Shown here piece after piece: positions 1-4,925 of a stretch of 7,458 nt of DNA. Position 1 is the first letter of the stretch; each line of letters starts with the position of its first letter. The position numbers and the translations under genes are program-made. A model generated the notes under the pieces. The model was not told where the DNA came from. It did no database searches and saw only the letters and a program-made list of their open reading frames with translations. The DNA comes from Pseudomonadota bacterium (GTDB lineage Bacteria; Pseudomonadota; Alphaproteobacteria; Rhizobiales; Methylopilaceae), in the NCBI GenBank assembly GCA_023389135.1, contig JAEWEX010000013.1, positions 1 to 7,458 on the forward strand. The letters are read 5' to 3'.

Positions 1-971
1 ACCTTGGCTTCCTTGCGGTCCCACATGCCCCAGGCGAAGTCCTTGACCGCCGGCATCACGGCGTCGACCGCGTCCTGTCCGCGGGAGACCGCCTTGATGG
101 CCCCGGCGCGGCCGGCGTAGCTGGCCAGCGCCTCGGACTTGGCGATGCGGTTGTCCCAGACCTGCTCCAGCGTCTGGATCACCTCGGCGGGGGCGTCGCT
201 CGGCACGAAGATGCCGAAATGGTTGTCGCTCACGGGGAAGTCCGGGAGAAACGTGGTGATGGCGGGGATCTCGCCGAAGCCTTCCAGCACCAGCGGCCGG
301 GAGCCGATCACGGCCAGCGGGCGCAGGCGGCCGGCGCGGACCATCTCGGCCTGCTCGGAGGCGAGCTGGGAGGTGGCCATGGCCTCGCCGCTGGCGGTGG
401 CGATCACGGCGGGGTTGCCGCCGTCATAGGTCACCTGGCGCGCCTCGACGCCGGCGCCGGTGGAGAAGGCGCCGAGCGCGGCGCCGCCCGAGGAATTGAT
501 GCCGGCCGTGGCGAAGGTGACGCTTCCGGGCTTGTCCTTCATGGCCTTGACGAGGTCGTCCAGCGTCTTGTGGGGCGAATCCGCGCCGACGCTGATCATG
601 GCGGAGTTGATGACGCCCAGGAACAGCTCCCACTGGTCGAGCCTTGTGTCGAGCAGGCCCGAGACCGGGTAGACGCCAAGATCCTTGGCGGCGCCGGAGG
701 CCCAGGTGTAGCCGTCATGGGGCGCGTCCAGCACCGCCTTGGTGCCGATGGAGCCGCCCGCGCCGGGCTGGTTGACCACGACGATGGTCTGGCCGAGCTC
801 GTCCCCGATCTCGGCGGCCAGCAGCCTCACCACCTGGTCCGTGGAGCCGCCGGCCCCCCAGGGCACGATGACGTTGATGGTGCGCTCGGGCTTCCAGGGG
901 TAGTCCGCGGCGGCGGCCGGCGCGAGCGTCATCGTCGCGGCGGCAGCGGCCAGTATGAGCTTTGCGATCAT
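1..971 (-). CDS. Bug/TctC-family tripartite tricarboxylate transporter substrate-binding protein (3' end cut by window edge)
   Basis: Periplasmic receptor that would capture a carboxylated small molecule for a TctA/TctB-type membrane carrier. The frame is open for 323 codons from ATG at 971 to the window edge. Bug proteins are usually about 320-330 residues, so only a few C-terminal residues should be missing. Residues 1-22 form a signal peptide: a short basic start (K4), an Ala/Leu-rich core, and an Ala-rich cleavage site just before Asp23-Tyr24. The mature part shows Bug hallmarks: IVPWGAGGSTD at 35-45 (family P-x-x-x-GG-x-x-D ligand loop), NQPGAGGSIGT at 67-77, and a DGGNPAV segment in the second lobe. 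A clear GGAGG lies 7 nt before the ATG (complement of 979-983). It follows the DUF993 gene by 81 nt without a promoter I can recognise, so it is probably the last visible gene of that operon. No membrane components are in the window. The ligand cannot be read from sequence; family members bind citrate, other carboxylates and amides. Confidence 0.9.
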   Translation of the reverse strand, partial: MIAKLILAAAAATMTLAPAAAADYPWKPERTINVIVPWGAGGSTDQVVRLLAAEIGDELGQTIVVVNQPGAGGSIGTKAVLDAPHDGYTWASGAAKDLGVYPVSGLLDTRLDQWELFLGVINSAMISVGADSPHKTLDDLVKAMKDKPGSVTFATAGINSSGGAALGAFSTGAGVEARQVTYDGGNPAVIATASGEAMATSQLASEQAEMVRAGRLRPLAVIGSRPLVLEGFGEIPAITTFLPDFPVSDNHFGIFVPSDAPAEVIQTLEQVWDNRIAKSEALASYAGRAGAIKAVSRGQDAVDAVMPAVKDFAWGMWDRKEAK

Positions 972-1053
972 GTTCTTTCCTCCCTTGTGGGTCCGTGGCG
1001 CCGCCGGGGCCGGGCCGTTGCCGCCCGTGCCCCGCCGGCGGGCAATCCTGCGG

Positions 1054-2220
1054 TCAGGTCACGCCGTGCACCGCGAGCAGCCTGGCCATCCGCGCCGCGG
1101 CGCGCTCCGGGTCGTGGAGCACGCGGCCACGGTCGGCCAGTCGAAAGAGTTCGGCGAGGTGGACCAGCGAGCGGGCGCTCTCCTGGCCGCCGATCATGAT
1201 GAAATGGTCCTGCAGCCCGTTGAGCCAGGCGAGGAACACGATGCCGGTCTTGTAGAAGCGCGTCGGCGCCCGGAAGATGTGCCGCGACAGCGGCACGGTG
1301 GGCTCCAGAATGTCGAAGAACGCGCTCTCGCTGCCGCGGCCGAGCGCGGCCAGGCCGGCGGAGGCCGCCGGCGCGATGGCGTCGAAGATGCCGAGCAGCG
1401 CATCGGAGTGGCCCTGCCCGTCGCCCGCGATCAGTTCGGCGTAGTTGAAGTCGTCGCCGGTATACATGCGCACCCCGGCCGGCAGGCGGCGGCGCATGGC
1501 GATCTCCCTGTCCTTGGACAGGAGCGAGATCTTGATGCCGTCGACCTTGCCCGCCCGCGCGGCGATGACGTCGAGGCAGACATCCATGGCGGCGCCATGG
1601 TCGCCCGCGCCCCAGTAGCCCGCAAGCGCGGGATCGAACATCTCGCCCAGCCAGTGCAGGATGACCGGCTCCCGGACCCCCGACAGCACGCGGTCGTAGA
1701 CGCGCGCATAGTCGTCCGGACCCCTGGCCGCCGCTGCAAGCGCCCGGCTCGCCATGAGGATGATGCGGCCGCCGAAGCCCTCGATGGCCTCGACCTGCTC
1801 CTCATAGGCGCGGATCACGTCGTCGATCGTGACGTCGGGCCCGGGCGCGAGATGGTCGGTGCCGGCGCCCGAGGCGATGACCGCGCCGGGGCGGGACTTC
1901 GCCTCGCGCACGGCACGGCCGATCAGCTCCCGCGCCTCCGGCCAGCCGAGCCCCATGCCGCGCTGCGCGGTGTCCATGGCCTCCGCCACGGCGAGGCCCA
2001 GATCCCACAGATGGTGGCGGAACGCGAGCGTGCGCTCCCAGTCGATGGCGGGCGTGAGCCAGGGATCGACGTCGGCCAGCGGATCGGCCACCACATGGGT
2101 GGCGGCATAGGCGATGCGCGGGAAATCGGCCGCCGCGCGCCGCTCGATGGGGATCGGCTGCCCGACGGTGACGTGGTCCTCGACGCGGCGGTCGGCGGTG
2201 GGCAGGCGGATCGTCGCCAT
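1054..2220 (-). CDS. DUF993 protein, dihydrodipicolinate-synthase-like (aldolase-type TIM barrel)
   Basis: A 388-residue protein of the DUF993 family, which is usually annotated 'dihydrodipicolinate synthase family protein' and is longer than true DapA (about 290-300). The predicted fold is a class I aldolase TIM barrel. The segment VDGIKISLL at 226-234 places Lys230 where DapA-type enzymes carry the Schiff-base lysine on a barrel strand, which is inference from motif similarity. Other recognisable stretches are YTGDDFNY (253-260), RFYKTGIVFLAWLNG (321-335) and DHFIMIGGQ (338-346). I start it at ATG 2220 rather than the in-frame ATG at 2232. The 2220 start overlaps the cupin stop by one base (TGATG), which is typical translational coupling, while the longer form would run into the cupin gene. 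With the oxidoreductase and cupin it suggests oxidation followed by retro-aldol cleavage or dehydration of a sugar- or polyol-derived acid. The actual reaction is unknown. Family assignment is firm; catalytic role is not. Confidence 0.87.
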   Translation of the reverse strand: MATIRLPTADRRVEDHVTVGQPIPIERRAAADFPRIAYAATHVVADPLADVDPWLTPAIDWERTLAFRHHLWDLGLAVAEAMDTAQRGMGLGWPEARELIGRAVREAKSRPGAVIASGAGTDHLAPGPDVTIDDVIRAYEEQVEAIEGFGGRIILMASRALAAAARGPDDYARVYDRVLSGVREPVILHWLGEMFDPALAGYWGAGDHGAAMDVCLDVIAARAGKVDGIKISLLSKDREIAMRRRLPAGVRMYTGDDFNYAELIAGDGQGHSDALLGIFDAIAPAASAGLAALGRGSESAFFDILEPTVPLSRHIFRAPTRFYKTGIVFLAWLNGLQDHFIMIGGQESARSLVHLAELFRLADRGRVLHDPERAAARMARLLAVHGVT

Positions 2221-2564
2221 CAGTCGAACCACTCGTCGCTTTCGTCGAAGGCCGGGATCGGGATGTTGAGGATGCGCATGGTCCCCACCGCGCGGTGGCG
2301 GCAGCCGGGCCGGATCATGATGGAGGTCAGCGGCCTGACGGCCACGCGCTCGCCGTCGAGCTCCATGTGGCCCTCGCCTTCCAGCACCACGTAAATCTCC
2401 GTCATCGTCTTGTGGTAGTGCGCCCGCGCGTCGGCGCTGATGTCGGTGAGGTGCACCGTGGCGAGCGTGTTGCCGTCCACCGCGAAGGAGCGTCGCGCCA
2501 CGCCGCAGGGACAGGGCACGCCGGGCACGGCGTCGAGCTGAGAGACGAGGAAGCGCGGCTCCAC
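2220..2564 (-). CDS. Small single-domain cupin protein
   Basis: A 114-residue protein starting at GTG 2564, two bases after the stop of the oxidoreductase gene. A longer open frame continues upstream, but it lies antiphase inside the oxidoreductase gene. The GTG with GGAGG 7 nt before it gives the right size for a monocupin. Cupin motif 1 is visible at about 49-65 (H49, H51, E55, then VVLEGEGH) and motif 2 at about 81-93 (IRPGCRHRAVG, with H90). These supply the usual two histidines, glutamate and third histidine for binding Fe, Mn, Ni or Zn. The acidic/aromatic tail (DESDEWFD) ends at a TGA that overlaps the next start codon. Possible roles are isomerisation, lactone or keto-sugar handling, ring dioxygenation or simple ligand sensing. 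The sequence does not decide between them. Position between a Gfo/Idh/MocA dehydrogenase and an aldolase-like protein favours a metabolic enzyme over a regulator, as no DNA-binding domain is present. Confidence 0.85.
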   Translation of the reverse strand: MEPRFLVSQLDAVPGVPCPCGVARRSFAVDGNTLATVHLTDISADARAHYHKTMTEIYVVLEGEGHMELDGERVAVRPLTSIMIRPGCRHRAVGTMRILNIPIPAFDESDEWFD

Positions 2565-2566
2565 CC

Positions 2567-3718
2567 TCAGCCCTCCAGGACCGGAACGTCGAGCCAGCGG
2601 CGCTCCTTCCAGCTCTTCAGGCCGAGCTCGGCGAGCTGCACGCCCCTGGCGCCTTCCATCAGCCCGTAGGGCCAGGGCCCGTCCTCGGCCACATGGCGCA
2701 GGAACATCTCCCACTGGGCGCGGAAGCCGTTGATGGCCGGCCGGTTGTCGGGGACTTCCTCCCAGCCCTGGAAGAAATCGATGGTCTGGGGCTGGTCGGG
2801 GTTCCAGACCGGCTTGGGCGTGTTGACGCGGTGCTGGGTCCAGCAGCGGGTCAGCCCCGCCACCGCCGAACCGTGGGTTCCGTCCACCTGGAACGTGACG
2901 AGATCGTCGCGGCGCGGCCTGACGCACCAGGAGGAGTTTATGTGGGCGACGATGCCGCCCTCCAGCTCGAAGGTCGCGTAAGCGGCGTCGTCGGCGTCCG
3001 CCGCGTAGGCCCGGCCCTGCTCGTCCACCCGGGAGGGGATGTGCGTGGCGCCGAGGCAGGAAACCGCCTTCACCTGCCCGAACAGATTGTCGAGCACGTA
3101 GCGCCAGTGGCACAGCATGTCGAGGATGATGCCGCCGCCATCGGCGACGCGGTAGTTCCAGGACGGGCGCTGGGCGGGCTGCCAGTCGCCCTCGAACACC
3201 CAGTAGCCGAACTCGCCGCGCACGGAGAGGATGCGGCCGAAGAAGCCGCTGTCGCGCAGCATGGCGAGCTTCATCAGCCCGGGCAGGAACAGCTTGTCCT
3301 GGACCACGCCGTGGCGGATGCCGGCGGACTTCGCCTTCCGGGCGAGCGCCAGCGCGACGTGCAGATTGTCGGAGACCGGCTTCTCGCAATAGACGTGCTT
3401 TCCGGCGTCGATGGCGCGGCCCAAGAGCTCGGCCCGCATCTGGGTGGTGCCGGCGTCGAAGAAGATCTCGTCGCGACGGTCGGCCAGCGCGGCGTGCAGG
3501 TCCGTGGTCCAGCGCGCGATGCCGTGGGCCTTCGCCAGCGCCTCGAGCTTTGCGGCATTGCGGCCGACGAGCACGGGATCGGGCATCAGCCGGTCGCCGT
3601 CGGCGAGCGGCACGCCGCCGTCGGCGCGGATCGCGACCATGGAGCGGATCAGGTGCTGGTTCAGCCCCATCCGCCCGGTCACGCCGTGCATGACGATCCC
3701 GATGCGCCGTTCGGCCAT
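2567..3718 (-). CDS. Gfo/Idh/MocA-family NAD(P)-dependent oxidoreductase
   Basis: A 383-residue soluble dehydrogenase, normal length for the family, which oxidises hydroxyls of sugars, inositols and related polyols with NAD(P)+. The N-terminal Rossmann segment is RIGIVMHGVTGRMG (5-18). Its glycine pattern, GVTGRMG, recalls the DapB form more than the textbook GxGxxG. The family signature EKP lies at 112-114 (CEKPVSDN), the lysine being the usual catalytic/cofactor-positioning residue. In the C-terminal domain, GGGIILDMLCHW (194-205) supplies Asp200 and His204, matching the DxxxH catalytic pair of inositol/glucose-fructose dehydrogenase relatives. It starts at ATG 3718, with a GGGAGGG-like ribosome site about 11-12 nt before it. 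It is the first gene of the minus-strand operon, with the operator-like palindrome about 66 nt ahead of the start. Substrate unknown; a polyol, aldose or cyclitol is the best guess from the family. Confidence 0.9.
   Translation of the reverse strand: MAERRIGIVMHGVTGRMGLNQHLIRSMVAIRADGGVPLADGDRLMPDPVLVGRNAAKLEALAKAHGIARWTTDLHAALADRRDEIFFDAGTTQMRAELLGRAIDAGKHVYCEKPVSDNLHVALALARKAKSAGIRHGVVQDKLFLPGLMKLAMLRDSGFFGRILSVRGEFGYWVFEGDWQPAQRPSWNYRVADGGGIILDMLCHWRYVLDNLFGQVKAVSCLGATHIPSRVDEQGRAYAADADDAAYATFELEGGIVAHINSSWCVRPRRDDLVTFQVDGTHGSAVAGLTRCWTQHRVNTPKPVWNPDQPQTIDFFQGWEEVPDNRPAINGFRAQWEMFLRHVAEDGPWPYGLMEGARGVQLAELGLKSWKERRWLDVPVLEG
2572..2576 (-). promoter_or_regulatory. Ribosome binding site that fixes the cupin GTG start
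   Basis: The minus strand reads GGAGG here, 7 nt before the GTG at 2564 and inside the last codons of the oxidoreductase gene. It supports the short 114-residue cupin over a 389-codon frame that would overlap the oxidoreductase almost throughout. Stop-to-start distance is two bases, so ribosomes finishing the oxidoreductase can reinitiate. Confidence 0.75.
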
Positions 3719-3783
3719 GGTCGCCGGACCCTCCCCGCGGCGCCTCTCGCGGGCGCCCGCCGTCTCGCCGCAGGGCGAGATAA

Positions 3784-3799
3784 GTAACTAGGTGGTTAC
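3784..3799. promoter_or_regulatory. Operator-like inverted repeat, copy 1 (GTAACTAGGTGGTTAC)
   Basis: A 16-bp imperfect palindrome in otherwise GC-rich DNA, with outer arms GTAAC/GTTAC perfectly complementary and 7 of 8 or fewer base pairs overall (two inner positions mismatch). It lies 66 bp before the oxidoreductase start. It matches the repeat at 4832-4847 at 13 of 16 positions. Read in the direction of transcription, the downstream half (CTAGTTAC) is identical in both copies. Size and symmetry fit a dimeric winged-helix regulator such as a MarR- or GntR-type protein. The family is a guess, since no regulator gene lies in the window. Confidence 0.65.
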
Positions 3800-3828
3800 A
3801 TGCTGGCGCGTGGCGAAGGCGGCGTCAA
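3800..3828 (-). promoter_or_regulatory. Candidate promoter of the oxidoreductase-cupin-DUF993 operon
   Basis: On the minus strand a TTGACG box (3828-3823) is followed after 17 nt by CAGCAT (3805-3800), a weak -10 matching three of six consensus positions. Transcription would begin around 3793, inside the palindrome at 3784-3799. The -35 element is good and its distance to the operator (29 nt) nearly equals that at the CoA-transferase promoter (28 nt), which is the main reason to believe it. The weak -10 would fit a promoter that needs help or is only modestly active. Confidence 0.4.
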
Positions 3829-3901
3829 GGGGGCGCGGCGCCGGCGGACGGGCACGGACCGACCGGACGCCGTGGCCGGGCGCGAGCGCAGGCATGCCCG
3901 C

Positions 3902-3934
3902 CCCGGCCGGCCCGTGAGACGGGCGCGGGCCGGG
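3902..3934 (-). terminator. GC-rich nested hairpin downstream of fpr, possible terminator
   Basis: An inner stem (3910-3915 with 3919-3924, three-base loop GAG) sits inside an outer stem (3902-3908 with 3928-3934), each arm perfectly complementary. It lies about 55 nt after the fpr stop codon and about 100 nt before the promoter region of the next operon, where a terminator is expected. There is no T-tract on the minus strand after it, so it is not a textbook intrinsic terminator. It may instead protect the mRNA 3' end or act with Rho. Confidence 0.4.
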
Positions 3935-3988
3935 ACGCAGGCCCAGGGTGACGACGCAGACGCTGGGGAGCGGAGATGCCGGCGAGGT

Positions 3989-4759
3989 CTACTTCTCGAC
4001 GAAGGCCTTCTCGATGACGAAATGACCGGGCTCGTGCTGGCTGCCCTCGGTCAGGCCGCGGGCCTCCAGCATGGCGCGGGTGTCGGCGATCATCTGGGGG
4101 CTGCCGCACAGCATGAAGCGGTCGCCGTCGTCGATGCCGTGCTGGCCGATGTCGGCGAAGATCTGGCCGCTCTCGATCAGGTCGGTGATGCGGCCCCGGT
4201 TGCGGAACGGCTCGCGGGTGACGGTGGGGTAGTAGACCAGCTGCTCGCGCACCATCTCGCCGAACACCTCGTCGACCGGCAGCATCTGCGTGATGGTCTC
4301 GCCATAGGCAAGCTCGCTGACCTGCCGGCAGCCATGGACCAGGATCACCTTCCCGAAGCGCTCGTAGGTGTCGAGGTCGCGGATGATGCTCATGAAGGGC
4401 GCGAGCCCGGTGCCGGTGCCCAGCAGCCACAGCCGCCGGCCGGGCAGCAGGTTGTCGTGGATCAGCGTGCCGGTGGGCTTGCGGCCCACCAGGATCGGGT
4501 CGCCGACCTTGAGGTGCTGCAGCCGCGAGGTGAGCGGGCCGTCCGGCACCTTGATGGAGAAGAATTCCAGATGGTCGTCATGGTTGGCGCTGACCATGGA
4601 ATAGGCGCGCATGATCCGCTTGCCCCCGGCCTCCAGCCCGATCATCGTGAACTGGCCGTTGACGAAACGGAAGCCGGCGTTGCGGGTGGTGGTGAAGGAG
4701 AACAGCGTGTCGGTCCAGTGCCGGACCGAGAGCACGCGCTCGACGTCGAGATTGCTCAT
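3989..4759 (-). CDS. fpr: Ferredoxin-NADP+ reductase (bacterial Fpr type)
   Basis: A 256-residue FAD enzyme that passes electrons between NADPH and ferredoxin or flavodoxin in the cytoplasm. I use ATG 4759, not the in-frame upstream ATG at 4804, because GGAGG lies 6 nt before it and 256 residues is the usual size for bacterial Fpr. The FAD-binding RAYS motif is at 51-54, GTGTGLAPF (114-122) is the NADP(H) pyrophosphate loop, and MLCGSPQM (216-223) carries the conserved Cys near the nicotinamide site. The C-terminus, FVIEKAFVEK, is the extended tail of the Azotobacter/Rhodobacter-like subclass rather than the terminal Trp of the E. coli type. It is transcribed divergently from the CoA-transferase gene across a shared operator-like site. 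Its likely partner, the ferredoxin fdxA, begins at 7338 in the divergent operon. Such pairs feed oxygenases, stress responses or other ferredoxin-dependent enzymes. The upstream position of the operator suggests pathway-specific rather than housekeeping expression. Confidence 0.93.
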   Translation of the reverse strand: MSNLDVERVLSVRHWTDTLFSFTTTRNAGFRFVNGQFTMIGLEAGGKRIMRAYSMVSANHDDHLEFFSIKVPDGPLTSRLQHLKVGDPILVGRKPTGTLIHDNLLPGRRLWLLGTGTGLAPFMSIIRDLDTYERFGKVILVHGCRQVSELAYGETITQMLPVDEVFGEMVREQLVYYPTVTREPFRNRGRITDLIESGQIFADIGQHGIDDGDRFMLCGSPQMIADTRAMLEARGLTEGSQHEPGHFVIEKAFVEK

Positions 4760-4765
4760 CCTGAG

Positions 4766-4770
4766 CCTCC
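4766..4770 (-). promoter_or_regulatory. Ribosome binding site that fixes the fpr start
   Basis: The minus strand reads GGAGG, 6 nt before the ATG at 4759. The alternative start 15 codons upstream has no comparable site and would add a Pro/Arg-rich stretch absent from the family. Confidence 0.75.
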
Positions 4771-4803
4771 GCAAGGGCGGGACGGAAAGGCCGGCCGCCC
4801 GCA

Positions 4804-4832
4804 TTGACGGGCCGACGCCCCATTCATATAAC
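4804..4832 (+). promoter_or_regulatory. Sigma-70-type promoter of the CoA-transferase operon
   Basis: TTGACG (4804-4809) and TATAAC (4827-4832) are separated by exactly 17 bp, each matching five of six consensus positions. This is the best promoter in the window. Transcription would start near 4839, at the centre of the palindrome 4832-4847, giving a leader of about 87 nt before the ATG at 4926. A protein on the palindrome would overlap the -10 edge and the start point, which predicts repression relieved by a pathway metabolite. Confidence 0.7.
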
Positions 4833-4852
4833 TAACTAGCTAGTTACAACAA
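4825..4852 (-). promoter_or_regulatory. Candidate fpr promoter, overlapping and divergent
   Basis: The minus strand carries TTGTTG (4852-4847) and TATATG (4830-4825) with a 16-bp spacer. The match is moderate: the -35 keeps TTG and the -10 keeps TATA. The spacer is filled by the palindrome 4832-4847, so the same bound protein would also block fpr. Transcription would start near 4818, leaving a leader of about 59 nt. Confidence 0.45.
4832..4847. promoter_or_regulatory. Operator-like inverted repeat, copy 2 (CTAACTAGCTAGTTAC)
   Basis: The inner 14 bases, 4833-4846, are a perfect palindrome (TAACTAG/CTAGTTA) inside an AT-rich island in GC-rich surroundings. It is shared with copy 1 at 3784-3799 at 13 of 16 positions. 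It lies between two divergent start codons (4759 and 4926) and overlaps elements of both predicted promoters, so one regulator could control fpr and the CoA-transferase operon together. A MarR- or GntR-like dimer would fit; the regulator is not encoded in the window. Confidence 0.75.
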
Positions 4853-4866
4853 GGCGCCTCGTGGAG

Positions 4867-4879
4867 TGTGCATCGCACA
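4867..4879 (+). other. Small hairpin in the CoA-transferase mRNA leader
   Basis: TGTGC, loop ATC, GCACA: a perfect 5-bp stem with a 3-base loop, about 28 nt into the predicted leader and about 45 nt before the start codon. It has no T-tract and matches no riboswitch I know. It may only be a chance stem or a 5'-end stabiliser. Confidence 0.3.
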
Positions 4880-4914
4880 ATGCGGGGCCGCGGGGCAAGC
4901 CCGGCGGGCAGTGC

Positions 4915-4920
4915 GGGAGG
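4915..4920 (+). promoter_or_regulatory. Ribosome binding site that fixes the CoA-transferase start
   Basis: GGGAGG lies 5 nt before the ATG at 4926. The same frame is open back to a GTG at 4866, but that start lacks any Shine-Dalgarno sequence and would add 20 residues upstream of the first conserved strand. Confidence 0.8.
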
Positions 4921-4925
4921 ACGGA

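Noticed and set aside
1031..1042. A 12-bp GC palindrome (CCCGCCGGCGGG) between the DUF993 and Bug receptor genes.
   Set aside because: Without a loop it forms only a very short stem, has no T-tract, and such GC palindromes are expected by chance at this base composition. It is not enough to call a terminator or processing site.
219..1199. Long plus-strand open frames opposite the Bug receptor gene and the end of the DUF993 gene.
   Set aside because: The minus strand here carries a signal peptide, Bug motifs and a ribosome site. The plus frames are low-complexity Gly/Ala/Arg products with no recognisable domain.
955..2394. A 479-codon plus-strand open frame across the DUF993 gene.
   Set aside because: It crosses a real intergenic gap and two minus-strand genes and shows no conserved motif. 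It is an artefact of high GC at third positions.
2693..3787. A 364-codon plus-strand open frame opposite the oxidoreductase gene.
   Set aside because: It is the antisense shadow of a gene with clear Rossmann, EKP and DxxxH motifs.
3800..4807. A 335-codon plus-strand open frame beginning next to operator copy 1 and running opposite fpr.
   Set aside because: It would start at a plausible position beside the palindrome, but it has no ribosome site and no domain, and most of it is antisense to fpr, whose motifs are unambiguous.
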